This document shows positions 1 to 11,996 of a stretch of 64,000 nt of DNA, in pieces. Origin of the DNA: Phaeotremella fagi (taxonomy: Eukaryota > Basidiomycota > Tremellomycetes > Tremellales > Phaeotremellaceae); contig BCHU01000020.1 in the NCBI GenBank assembly GCA_001599715.1, positions 1-64,000 of the forward strand. Reading direction: 5' to 3'. The position numbers and the translations under genes are program-made. The notes below the pieces were generated by a model. The model saw only the letters and a program-made list of their open reading frames with translations, did no database searches and had not been told where the DNA came from. Position 1 is the stretch's first letter. Every line of letters begins with the position of its first letter.

Positions 1-1
1 C

Positions 2-1807
2 CTTAGTCAACGTTCCAGAATAGAAAAGAAACACGCGGAATACCTTGAACAATTCGGTCCGTTAGGTCTAGATTTTCAAACCTTCAAACTGGTTGCACCC
101 AAACATCGTGGTTCTGGTAAATTACGTCCTAAAAAGGGGACCAAATTTGAAGACGGTTCATGGGGTAAAGTGGAGATCCCGGCGGAAATTCTAGAAGATG
201 TAAAGAACAATATCAAAGAGGGTGAAGGTAGTGGTGATGGAGGTGATAGTACTGAGACTGGGGAAGCTTCTTTGGATTCAATCGAATCTACTGGAAATGT
301 GGTCAACCATATTCCTGAACCTCAACAATCTCCACCAATCGAGGAACCACACCATCAAGTTCAAACTCCAATTTCAGCAACTCGATCAACAGCCCGAAGG
401 GCATTCCCACCCCGACCACCACAACCGATATTCGATCGAATCGTCCATGACGAAACTCATAACCAACAACATATCACTCAAAGATATCAGGTGATATCCT
501 GTCATCCAGTTGATTCTACAATCGAAGCTATCCATTCAACCCACATGCCACTTAATGAATGGTTCATCCATTCGCAATGTCACGTACCAGTTTCTCAGGA
601 ACAGATCCTTGAAGCTATTCACATTCACGACAGGTCTGTTGATAGTGCGACTATCAAACCTAATATTGAACGAAGACTGTATTTCACTTTCGTACCGAAT
701 GAAAGTTTGTTTGATGCAGGTAGCGGTATCCCGGAGAATCTACCGATTCTGTCCGACGATGAAGAGCTTAATGATGAACTTGAACTTCTTTACCATGAGT
801 TTAATCCTGTTTCACCTGGATCCGAAATCGTAGAAGACGGTCATGATAATAATCTTTCAGAACAAATCTGGGTTCATCCTGACGTCCTACCCCCAACGGA
901 AAGAGATCACTGGTACGAGAGTTTAAATCATATCCAGAACGAAAATCGAAATCGTCCACTCAGTCAAAATCAAAGCGGTATTCAACTTCCCATCATTGAT
1001 CCCCAATTAATAGAGGTCGACGGGTTGCCTGGTGGTGATTTGGAAGTTGTCGCTGAAACTCTACTCGATTTACATAGCTCACCTATTAGACAAGGTAGAG
1101 TTAGTGATGTCGAGAATGAATCACCGATTCAAATCGAACTTGAAAGGTTGCTGGAAATGCCAGATGTCACCAAGGTCAACGACGAGGGGAAGGAGAATGT
1201 AATCAGTAATAACGACGAAAACGAAACCATCCCAAAATTTCACGAACGGATCTTAACCACCCAACACTCCCGTAGAACTTCAAACCCTTGGCCACCAAAT
1301 CGACCGGAAGCACCTCAAAGATCACTCTCGTTCAACCAAATCACACCGCAAAAGCTTGACGATCCGTTCGTATTAACCACCCCTCCTGTCAACTCTAAAA
1401 GAAAATATCAAAATCTGAATCAACTCTCACCTTCTTTCAATAAGCGTCGGATGACTATTAATGATGGAGGAGAGGGTTCACGAGAACCTTTCGCGAGGGT
1501 TAAATCGTTACCCTCTAATTCGGTTCGATACCCAGTAAAAGATCGTAGTGTCAGCGATTCAATCATCGGTTTCACACCGATATCAAATGAAAATTATCAA
1601 ATCCAAACTCCAGATAAACGGGGTGATGGATACAATTATCATACAGGTGGTAGTGGCAACACTCATACCGGTAAGAAGAACGATGTCGCTTTCGATCATT
1701 GGTTAAACCTCTCTTCGCCACCTGAAGATATCGCTGCTAGACGTTTGGGACTGGTCCCCGAGGAAGCTTATAGTGAGACTCCGGGTGGGTTTGTTGAATG
1801 TGAGTAG
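2..1807 (+). CDS. Unidentified protein, C-terminal part (5' end outside window)
   Basis: The frame is open from the first bases of the window to a TAG at 1805-1807, so this is the last roughly 600 residues of a longer protein. The apparent start at 170 is an internal GTG codon and not a credible initiator. The visible part begins basic and charged, then becomes a long low-complexity region rich in Ser, Pro, Asn and Glu, with acidic stretches around codons 240-290 and a Ser/Pro/Arg-rich segment near the C-terminus with possible phosphorylation sites (TPP, SPP, RRTSN). No signal peptide, membrane segment or catalytic motif is visible. Codon use matches the neighbours. I do not recognise the family. 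The low-complexity tail would suit a nuclear or signalling scaffold, but that is a guess. No intron is needed inside the visible part. Confidence 0.75.
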   Translation, partial: LSQRSRIEKKHAEYLEQFGPLGLDFQTFKLVAPKHRGSGKLRPKKGTKFEDGSWGKVEIPAEILEDVKNNIKEGEGSGDGGDSTETGEASLDSIESTGNVVNHIPEPQQSPPIEEPHHQVQTPISATRSTARRAFPPRPPQPIFDRIVHDETHNQQHITQRYQVISCHPVDSTIEAIHSTHMPLNEWFIHSQCHVPVSQEQILEAIHIHDRSVDSATIKPNIERRLYFTFVPNESLFDAGSGIPENLPILSDDEELNDELELLYHEFNPVSPGSEIVEDGHDNNLSEQIWVHPDVLPPTERDHWYESLNHIQNENRNRPLSQNQSGIQLPIIDPQLIEVDGLPGGDLEVVAETLLDLHSSPIRQGRVSDVENESPIQIELERLLEMPDVTKVNDEGKENVISNNDENETIPKFHERILTTQHSRRTSNPWPPNRPEAPQRSLSFNQITPQKLDDPFVLTTPPVNSKRKYQNLNQLSPSFNKRRMTINDGGEGSREPFARVKSLPSNSVRYPVKDRSVSDSIIGFTPISNENYQIQTPDKRGDGYNYHTGGSGNTHTGKKNDVAFDHWLNLSSPPEDIAARRLGLVPEEAYSETPGGFVECE

Positions 1808-2586
1808 TGGTACGGAGTTTGGGTCTTTACTAGAGGCGGTGAAAATGCGAATTCCAACGGCTACACTTGTATTTTATCTACTTTCTTTATGCCCAATTCT
1901 TAATTGGAGATATTACTTATTATGACTTTTTCGTTGATTCTCTAATGACACTTTGATCTTTACACTCTCAGAACTCTACGATTTCATTTGTTTATAGTAT
2001 TTAGATCTTCGCTCCAATTTGGAAGATTTTAACGATGCAGAATCTCAGTTTCAAACCTCAGCAGGTGGCAATTGCATCTTAGCCACGAATTACGATTCTA
2101 TTGAGCTCGCGGGGTTTCTGGCTCTCTTCAAGAGTCTTCGAGATCCACCATTGCTTACCTGAAGGGTGGGTTGTATCGCAAACGTGTTGAATCAAGAAGA
2201 CGTATAATGTAGGCCCTCCAGACCCCAAGAAATGTCATTTGACTATTGAATAATAGACACGAGTCGATTTAACGGTGTGTAGAGAACTGCAACGACGATG
2301 AAGACATGTCTTCAGAACATTATTTATTTGACAACCATGGCTGAAGACAGGATTTACCAGTTGACCAGTGATAACAGGTTAGCTCCACAGTCTTCTTCCG
2401 AAAACAGGTGGAGCTCGACTTGCTGTACCCTGTGTCAAAGGATCGTACAAAACTCCGAAAGAAACACCTGCCCGCAATTCATTGTCATACTTGGTTGTAT
2501 CCACAGAATATGTCTCTTTTACCATTCCAAACAACAATCCACACGTTATCGAGCTTTTAGCACCAATCACAACCAGGTATCACCCA
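1808..2586. other. Intergenic region without a recognised gene
   Basis: About 780 bases between the left-edge gene and the first of the paralogous pair. It should hold the 3' UTR of the former and the promoter and 5' UTR of the latter. Short open frames at 2298-2594 have no coding character and overlap the probable 5' leader. I see no RNA gene or repeat. Confidence 0.4.
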
Positions 2587-3387
2587 ATGGTTGACAACGA
2601 ATCACATAATGCAACCACCAATGAAAATAAATTCATAAAATATTATTGTTGGTCCAAAGGACCTCCTGGGATTGAAGTCGATATTAATGAGAAAAAGATA
2701 GAGTCAATTGATGAAGACCGATATTTGGTATTCTATGTTAGGGTCAACCCAACAGTAAATACAGATGGTAACTGTTTACGATCCGAGATCCTTCTTCCCA
2801 ACGTTGTCACGGCTCTCCACAAGCTTGAAAGCTATATAAACACCTACGATAATAGTATGAGGACAGCTGAAAGAGATAGATTTGAAGCCTTAGCTTCGGA
2901 AGCGGAATTGAAAGAATACGGCTATTCAAATAATAGATCACAGGATGGATCAGAAGATGGTTTAGGAGACGGATCTGAGGGTATATCAGAAGATGAATCG
3001 GAGGAGGGAGCTGAGCCTGAAATCATGTTTGGAAATCGATTTTTGAAGGAGGCGTCAGATTCACGGGCTTTCATTAGACCAGATGGTACGGGGCAAACGC
3101 CTCATGAAAGTCTTTTGGGTTCCACCACTCTTGAAGAAAGTCTATGTGTAATTAATAAGATCACTTATCACAGATATGGGAGGTTTAAACTCCATGTTGA
3201 GATAGACCTGGAACCAGAGCTTCCATTCTTTGGTGGGAAGGAAAGCATCAGTAGCTTGGTTGATTCCATTGCTCAAGTCAGTCAATGCAAAGTGGCAGCG
3301 GTTGAATATTTGGAGAATGGAATATTCAAGAATGATGGTTATGAAATGCTATGGGGTGATGAATCTCAATCAGGGTTGACTATTTGA
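2587..3387 (+). CDS. Unknown acidic protein, paralogue A of a tandem pair
   Basis: An uninterrupted frame ending in TGA at 3385-3387. The ATG at 2587 (266 aa) is preferred over the upstream in-frame ATG at 2482 because it gives the same short polar N-terminus and similar length as the next gene. The protein has an N-terminal conserved half, a central acidic low-complexity insert (alternating DGS/EDE around residues 115-145), and a C-terminal block containing LPFFGGKESI and an IAQVSQC-like helix. The same blocks occur in the same order in the gene at 3782, so the two are tandem paralogues. There is no signal peptide, membrane segment or known catalytic motif, and I do not recognise the family. 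Function unknown. Confidence 0.7.
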   Translation: MVDNESHNATTNENKFIKYYCWSKGPPGIEVDINEKKIESIDEDRYLVFYVRVNPTVNTDGNCLRSEILLPNVVTALHKLESYINTYDNSMRTAERDRFEALASEAELKEYGYSNNRSQDGSEDGLGDGSEGISEDESEEGAEPEIMFGNRFLKEASDSRAFIRPDGTGQTPHESLLGSTTLEESLCVINKITYHRYGRFKLHVEIDLEPELPFFGGKESISSLVDSIAQVSQCKVAAVEYLENGIFKNDGYEMLWGDESQSGLTI

Positions 3388-3440
3388 GCTGAGGAGAAGG
3401 AGAAGGAGAAGCAGAAGGAGAAGAAGAAGGAAACAGAAAC
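3388..3440 (+). repeat. Purine-rich low-complexity tract
   Basis: Immediately after the stop of paralogue A there is an almost pure GA run built from GGAGAA and GAAGAA units. It reads as poly-Leu on the opposite strand, which explains a spurious reverse frame there. Probably a microsatellite in the 3' UTR. Confidence 0.6.
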
Positions 3441-3781
3441 GCAACAGCAAATGTACATAAAGTTGAAAGTAGCTGTGTTGATAACTTTTGTAAAGGCTGA
3501 TAGGAAAGCTATGTCTATGGAATGTGGATAGTAGACCCTCCCACAGGCTACAGAGCATGGAGATCAATGTTTGAAGTAACCAAGTAGAATGGGTCCGAGC
3601 CTTTCCTTCCATTCTATTGTCCTAAGGAAGGCTTGGCACCACCCAGTTGAATCACATACAGTATCCTAAAAGGATTGTATGAGCACATTTATTCTGAGTC
3701 TGAAATGAAAGAAGACATGGAGTTTTTGACTTATGAATGATCCTGGTAGGAATAATCGTAGACATATCAAAATTTGCCACT

Positions 3782-4540
3782 ATGGAAAATCAAATCGAGC
3801 CAACCTCGCCCTCAACGTCAAACACAACCTACAAGAATCTCAGCAATTATGAAGTTGGCTATTCCGATATCCTTGATGTGGATATCCGAATCCAAGAGAA
3901 TGCAAAGATTGAGAACGAAACGGAAAGACAACTTGAGTTTATCGTCAAGGTTGATCCTACAACCCATAAAAAGCGATTTTCGTTCAAACCCCCAGAACCC
4001 AACGAGATCACTAACTCTCTATCATCAGAGTTCCTTGTTCCCGCTACTGTCAGTGCTGTAAACAAGATCAAAGGTTATCTTATTGGCTTTGATGAGAGTC
4101 GTATGGATGAGCAGAGGGAGTTTGAATTGAATAAACTCAAGTCTGAAGGGGAAGATTGGGTGGATTTTCCGGAAGGTGATCCTAGAATACTTTTTGGTGA
4201 TCGAATGCTCAAAGCGGAGTTGGATGATTTCTCGAATTCCAACCCAGAAGGTTCAGAAAATTCCATCTCATCTTTGAACAGCTTTGTCTCTCAACCATCA
4301 TCTACAATTCGAGAGATCCGATATCTTAAGGTTATCAAATTCCCATTCGATGTTGAGATGACGTTTGATCCTCAACTTCCATTCTTTGGTGGGGAAGAAA
4401 CAATCCATACTCTCATTAGTACCATTGCACAAGGTAGTGAATGTGATTATGTGCGTATCACTTATGAGAAGTATGGGGAAGTGAAGACTGAGGATCGTGA
4501 GTTCGAGTATTCGGATGAGGAGGATCTCGATGGTCGGTGA
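3782..4540 (+). CDS. Unknown acidic protein, paralogue B of a tandem pair
   Basis: Single-exon frame ending in TGA at 4538-4540. The ATG at 3782 (252 aa) is chosen over an ATG 45 bases upstream because the extension is hydrophobic and is not shared with the paralogue. Shared blocks with the gene at 2587 include an ...FLVPATVSAVNKI... segment (matched by ...ILLPNVVTALHKL...), an E-[PDG]-x-I-[LM]-FG-[DN]-R-x-LK-x-E segment, and LPFFGGEETIHTLI followed by IAQGSEC. The acidic central insert of paralogue A is much shorter here. Function and family are unrecognised. The tandem arrangement on the same strand suggests a local duplication followed by considerable divergence. Confidence 0.7.
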   Translation: MENQIEPTSPSTSNTTYKNLSNYEVGYSDILDVDIRIQENAKIENETERQLEFIVKVDPTTHKKRFSFKPPEPNEITNSLSSEFLVPATVSAVNKIKGYLIGFDESRMDEQREFELNKLKSEGEDWVDFPEGDPRILFGDRMLKAELDDFSNSNPEGSENSISSLNSFVSQPSSTIREIRYLKVIKFPFDVEMTFDPQLPFFGGEETIHTLISTIAQGSECDYVRITYEKYGEVKTEDREFEYSDEEDLDGR

Positions 4541-4729
4541 TGGAAATTGTGTCCGAGTTCGATACTTCTGATATCGTTCTGATTGAGTGTGATAAATTCG
4601 TAAGGTTGGTATTGTACGTTAGTAGGAAGATGAAATTTGTTGTCTGTTGCCGTCTCAGTCGAGTGCTGTCATGACGACACGTATAATCAATGCATGGTAT
4701 GAAGAATGGTGATGAGCCCAACTACCGAC

Positions 4730-7193
4730 TTACTTCCTCCCCCTCATCTCCTCCAACACAGTCACACTCTCCCACCTAGCCTGTTTAGCGACTTTCAAAG
4801 GTTTATCCCACCCTTTCCATCTAAATTTCTTATCTTCCAAATGTTTGATCCGCTTCTCCTTCGCCCAAAGCGATTCAACCTCTTTCGTCCGTTCGTGATT
4901 CTTCTTATTCCTCAATCCAGGTAATCTCTCCAAACAACTGTCCAACACTGTCTCGGTACGTAACTTGAATTCATTGGCGACTTCTCGGTTGGGGAAAGAG
5001 ATTTCAGATCGGAACGAGAGCCAGATGTAGAGGGTTAGAGATTTGTGTAGAGTTTCGAGAAGGGGGATTGAGGAGATTAGGATTGGTGGGACTAGGGGTT
5101 GTCGACCGATACCCAAGACTGAGGGGAGTGGGGGTAACGATTCCAGAGTTTTTTCAACGATGATGAGTTGGGATAGTAGTTGTGACTCTTCTAGTATGTC
5201 GAAGAGATCGACTAAACCAGTGGTTGAGTATGATTTTACTAGGTTGACAAAGATAGATAATGCCTTTGGATCCCTGATTTGAACCGGGGCGAAGGTGAAT
5301 AAATCCATGTCCTGGATCGAGAGGTTCTTTCGGAATGGTTCGATGATCTTGGCCAATGGGTATTTATGTTTCTGAGGGTTGAGAATAGTTTTCGAAGGTG
5401 TTATAGCGAGTTCAGCGAAATGATCCAGTAATTCTTCAAAAGTCGTATCCGCCGGTAGCAGATTTGATAACTCTGATAATCCACCTTGAGGGATGTCGAG
5501 GATAGCACGAGGTAAGGATGGGAGTGGAAGTGGTAGAAGTGTTTTCAGCAGTGGTAAATCCGCCGCATGGAGTGTTGTGACTATACCACCTGGTTTTGGA
5601 ATCTCATCGGTGATCGATGTATCTGAAGATTCTGATTCGGTCGTCTTGTGTAAACCAAATCTACCTGCTCTCCCCGCAATCTGTTTGATTTGAGTCAAGG
5701 CGAGAGGAACTTCAGATTTTCCATTGTATTTGTGTAATGATTCAAAGACTATTCGTTTGATTTTTCTAGATGTTAAACCAATCACTGAGAGGTACTCACA
5801 AATTTAATCCCATTCCCACTGCATCACTCGCAACCAACACCTGAGCCCTCCCAAATTCGTCGTTAAAATCCCTAGCCTGTTCAGCTCTAGTCTCAGGGGG
5901 TAAAGCACCATAAACAACAGCACATTTCTTCCCTGCGTTGGCTTCAACCAATTTCTTGACTGAAAAGATGTTACTTCTGGAAAAAGTCACTATGCAATCG
6001 CCGTTTTCTACCTTGTTGAAATCGCCATCAAGGGATTCTTCAGCAACCGTTAATGGAGTGAGTCGGTCGTATTTGTGTATCGTTATTGTGTCACCACCGA
6101 AAGTTCCTATCAACGATTTTAATAGTTCGATCGTCGTCTCGTCACCGCAGAGGTGGACTTCTTTGGCGTTGACTCCCAGTACAGCTGCGGTCCATGATCC
6201 ACCACGTTGTTGATCTCCGAGCATCTGAATTTCGTCAATGACAACGACATCAAATATGTCGTCACCATTTCCAATCCCGTGAAGAGGCAGCATCTCGACC
6301 GTACAAGAAAGTAGCCCAGCTTCTGGATCAACCACACGTCGTTCTTCACCAGTGAGTAGATTACAAGCCCGCCCAACACCATTCAACTCCCCCACTGAAC
6401 CTAGATTCAACCTCTCCCAGACTTCATGAGCCAGAAGTCGAAGTGGTCCCGCATAAGCACCACGTTTAGCTTTCGACAAAGCTTTCAATGCGTTGTAGGT
6501 TTTACCAGAATTCGTAGGTCCAACGTGCAGACGGAAATGACGGGACAGTGTTCTTGCAGAGATGTTGTTTCCGGTGAATGGGAGTTTGGAGAGATCGGTG
6601 GTGGAGAGAATTGAAGTGAGATGGGAAACGAATTTTGATGAGAGAGAAGTGGATTTCGTACACCAATCTAAAAAGTGTCGAAGAAACGAACGTTCAAGTG
6701 TTGCACTGAAATCATCTTCCCCCATTGAGATTAAAAGGTTCGCTTCGTCCCAGCCACAAGTTTTCAGAGCAGCAGAAGCATCCTCTTCAGTTTTAATAGA
6801 GTGAAAAGAATCTTGAACACTTTGCTTCCATTCTTCTAGCAGCTCCAACTCCGTCTGTCCAAATCCATACGCAGACAATCGAGAAGCAGTACGACCAGCT
6901 TCAGTCCATTCAGGCAATCGCTTCAACAACTTTCGTACTAATTGTTGGGAGCTTGGAGGTGGCTTCGGGAGATACTCAGGAGGGGTAGGGGTGGTTTGAC
7001 TTTGACCTTGGTTGAGTAGATGGGAGACTGGGTTGACGAGAGGTGTAGGAAGTTCGAACGGTTTTTGTTGAACTACTCGGCGGAAATGAGGTGGGAAAGT
7101 TGTGAGGGACCTAGAATGTGAAGCAGCTAGTTTTCGCTGTCTGCACACTCTACAGAGAGGCCTCAACCTATCCACAGACGATTTGAAAGACAT
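4730..7193 (-). CDS. SUV3: ATP-dependent RNA helicase SUV3, mitochondrial
   Basis: Two exons, complement(5800..7193, 4730..5765), joined across a 34-nt intron (GTGAGT...TCTAG) that restores the motif GMGLN-L-KIKRI; about 809 aa. Exon 1 carries Walker A GPTNSGKTYNAL, the Walker B variant DEIQM, and SAT/motif III-IV segments including VYGALPPETR. Exon 2 carries the motif VI segment QIAGRAGRFG. These are diagnostic for the SUV3 branch of superfamily 2 helicases. In fungi SUV3 works with the DSS1 exoribonuclease as the mitochondrial degradosome, degrading and surveying mitochondrial RNA. The N-terminus is basic, Arg/Ser-rich and poor in acidic residues, consistent with a mitochondrial presequence. 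The gene is divergent from the PH-domain gene at 7436, so the 240 bases between them act as a two-way promoter. Confidence 0.93.
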
Positions 7194-7435
7194 TTTTGGA
7201 GATGTAGGTGGTTGAATTCTGAAATTTATTTAACTGGAAAATAAATAGCTACATGGGTGGAACAATTAAGTTTCGTCTCCCCCACAACAGCCAGCAACAC
7301 ACACCCATTTTGATGGGAGAATCATTCATTTCTTCTTCAAATAACATTGACAGAATCTGTCATAACAGGTAGACGTATACCATAGGGAGGTCATATCAGT
7401 ATACCTCAAGCTATCCCCGAAAGAGTCGTACAAAG
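7194..7435. promoter_or_regulatory. Divergent promoter between SUV3 and the PH-domain gene
   Basis: A 242-base gap separates the two divergent start codons (ATG at 7193 on the minus strand, ATG at 7436 on the plus strand). It must contain both promoters and 5' leaders. No specific factor site was assigned. Confidence 0.5.
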
Positions 7436-9738
7436 ATGTCATCAGGTAATTATATCGTCCTGCTTTCGACTCTAGCACTGACCTCCCTTCCCTCCCTCTC
7501 ACTCTCCCTTCAGTCCCTCCTAGCCCTGCTCTACCAGCAGCCCCACCTTCTCGTATGGAGATTGAACGTAAACTGTCATTCAAATCTGCTCTCCCAAGAC
7601 ATGCAGAGTCGTCGAAAAGACCTAGGGTGGGTTTTGCTTCCATGTAAACACCATTAACTAATCCCCGCAGAAACCATCAGGACCTATTTCAGGCAACGAT
7701 TCCGATACTTCCTCTGTAACCTCATCAGTCCCCGCACAAATGACCTCTCCACCACATCCAATCTCACCTATTCTATCACCAACAACCAATCTAGGTGGGC
7801 TAAGTTCAATAGCTGAGAGAGAACGTAGAAACACTTCATCTGGAGTTAGGGGTTCTTCAATGGGTATCAACGAATCTATGGATGAAGAAGTTGAATTGGA
7901 AGATGTGGAGGAGATTGATGATGAGGATGTTGAGTTGGGCAGTGATGAGGAATTTGCCGAGGGGACTCATCCAGGTGCTTCGGGACAGGAATTGGAACTT
8001 GGGATGGAGGGTGAGAGGGTGGTTAAAAGTGGTTATCTGTGGAAGAAACAGGAGAGAAGGAAGGTAGGTGGTGGCAACGTGGATTGAACTGACTTATAGG
8101 CATGGAAGAAAAGATGGTTTGTTCTAAGAACTGTTAAATTGGCCTATTACAAGGATGACAAGGTGGGTCAAGTCACTGACTCTACTGACATCCAGGAATA
8201 CTCTCTCTGTCGTTTACTCGATTTACACACAGTCCACACTGTAGCTCCAGTCACAGTCAAGAAGAACCCCTTCTCATTCGGTATCGTTACATCCAAGAGA
8301 ACGTTCTTTGCGAAAGCCTCGAGTCAGGATGAAATGGAAGAATGGGTTAGAGCTATTAACGGAGTGAGAAGAAGGCTTGGTGAAAGGGAAGAAGAGGAAA
8401 GGGGGAGAAGAGAAAAAGCTGAATCAGTCTCAAAGAACGTTGCGATCCCTAGGAGTGAGAATCAAGACACTTCGACTCACCAAGGAACTTACTCCTCTAT
8501 CATGTCGACAAATTCCACTTCGCCCACGACGAATTATTTCAATTCCAGAACACCAGCTGGAATGTCCCCAGTTATTGGTTCAGGTGGGGCATTGCCTTTA
8601 CCACCAAGCCCAATGGACACCACCAACACGTTGACTGCACAATTGGCCAAGGTATCCCTACCATCCCAGCCATTGACTTTGAACGGATCACCAAGACATC
8701 CATCAAATCCACCAATATCACTGCCAATGGTCACCAATCCTTCGAACCAAACTACTGGTACGGGCGGCAGATCGTTCTCTTCCCAACGACGAGATCCGTC
8801 GACTTCGTCGATATCCTCTGATTATTTCTCGAAACCAATGCAAACTCCAATCTACACTGCTCAACCTAGTTCTGACGAAGACGAGGCTTACTTTTCAGAT
8901 CCTAGTTTAGCTTTCCCCGATCAACCACAGGTACAGCAACAGCAACTACCCCCTCAAGCATCTACCTACCCAGTTGATCCTAACAAGGTTATCCTGTCCG
9001 CTTACCTGATGAAAAGAAGTAAAGGGCGTGGTAGAAAGGTTTGGAGGAAACGTTGGTTCTATCTCACAAGTCAAGGGTTGACTTATACCAAGAGTCACAT
9101 GGTAGGTCTAACTTCTTTCTCACAACTAACCCCTCCAGGACACCAGGGCTCTTCGTTTCATTCCCCTAACATCAGTGCTCGACGCACTAGACGTAGCGTC
9201 TTCAGACGAATCATCATCAGACTCAGAGCTAAAACCAAGTTCTTCAGTCTCAACCCATTTCTCCCATTCCCACACACCCTCCATTTCAATAAGAAACAAA
9301 ACCCAACCACCACCGTCGTCGTTTACCAATCCAACCAACGAATCACCGATCCCAAGTCGGAAAGGATCCATGACCACCACGGATAATCATACGTTCAGAC
9401 TTATCACTTCGAAACGTACTTTCGTACTTTGCGCACCGAGTGAGGAGGATGAGATTAAATGGTTAGCTGCGTTTAGGGCTTTATTGAATAGGGAACGTGG
9501 GGGACAGTTACAGCTTAATCAGGTTAATCCAACTGCTCCACCGGTTGCCGTTCAACCACCAACACCTCTTGTTCCTTCACCCAAGGAGGAACCTCAAACT
9601 AGTGTTCAACCACCTCCTACACCGATTCAAACTACTCAATCACCTAACCAGAACTTACATGTTAGAGGTAGGAGCGCTACTCAATCTGCTAAATCTGCTG
9701 TTGCAGATGTGGTTCGAAGATTCCATCCGGAGACGTAG
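7436..9738 (+). CDS. Tandem PH-domain protein (Opy1/TAPP-like)
   Basis: Six coding exons: 7436..7445, 7514..7626, 7671..8063, 8100..8162, 8196..9101, 9139..9738; they total 2085 nt (694 aa) in frame. The first coding exon is only 10 nt. The first PH domain starts at SGYLWKKQ and includes the basic stretch AWKKRWFVLR and a final amphipathic helix EEWVRAING. A Ser/Pro/Asn/Gln-rich linker follows. The second PH domain starts at SAYLMKRSKGRG with KVWRKRWFYL, contains a Ser/Asp-rich insert between its strands, and ends with the helix EIKWLAAFRALL. PH domains of this kind bind phosphoinositides at membranes. Yeast Opy1 is a two-PH lipid sensor of similar layout, and I use it only as an analogy. The 33-nt intron at 8163-8195 has no stop and could be retained, adding 11 residues. 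Confidence 0.85.
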
Positions 9739-10006
9739 GGTTTATGTGTAGATGCAGGCCTGGTTTGGTTCACGGGATTTATCTTGGGATTGGGGACGAT
9801 AATGTACTATTAACGACACTTTGATTATCTTGTGATGTATGAAATATAGTTACTGTCCATTAGGTGCATCATACGACATAAGAGTAGAGGTGAGAAGTAT
9901 ATGAAATCGAGAAATCTACAAAATAAAAACTGAAACTAATTGAAGAGTATTAGAACTTTAATTCAGACCAAATGACAGGTAAGATGACAACACAAGCTGT
10001 CCAGAA

Positions 10007-11688
<1,682 letters not shown>

Positions 11689-11996
11689 GTTGTTATGCAC
11701 AAGATGTGATGTATTGTTGAAATTGAGATAGAATGTAATTGAGAACAATGCAAAAAAGTCAATGGGGATCTAAGTATCGTTCGATGATAATCGGATCAAC
11801 AAATATTCAAAACACGTGGCAGATCGACGCGATCGTCGCCGTAGATCGGGGTGGTGAGAAAGGTATCAACGATGGCGACGAGGGGGTAAGTGATGGTGAC
11901 AAGCAGTAAGGTGATACAGCCCAAGTACAGACTGGTCAAGGTATCCAAATGCATTGGTTTATTTTGTACTCGGTTTAATCCTCATCGAAACCACTC

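Noticed and set aside
170..172. GTG at 170 as the start of the left-edge gene
   Set aside because: The frame is open to the window edge and the residues before it are protein-like; fungal nuclear genes start at ATG.
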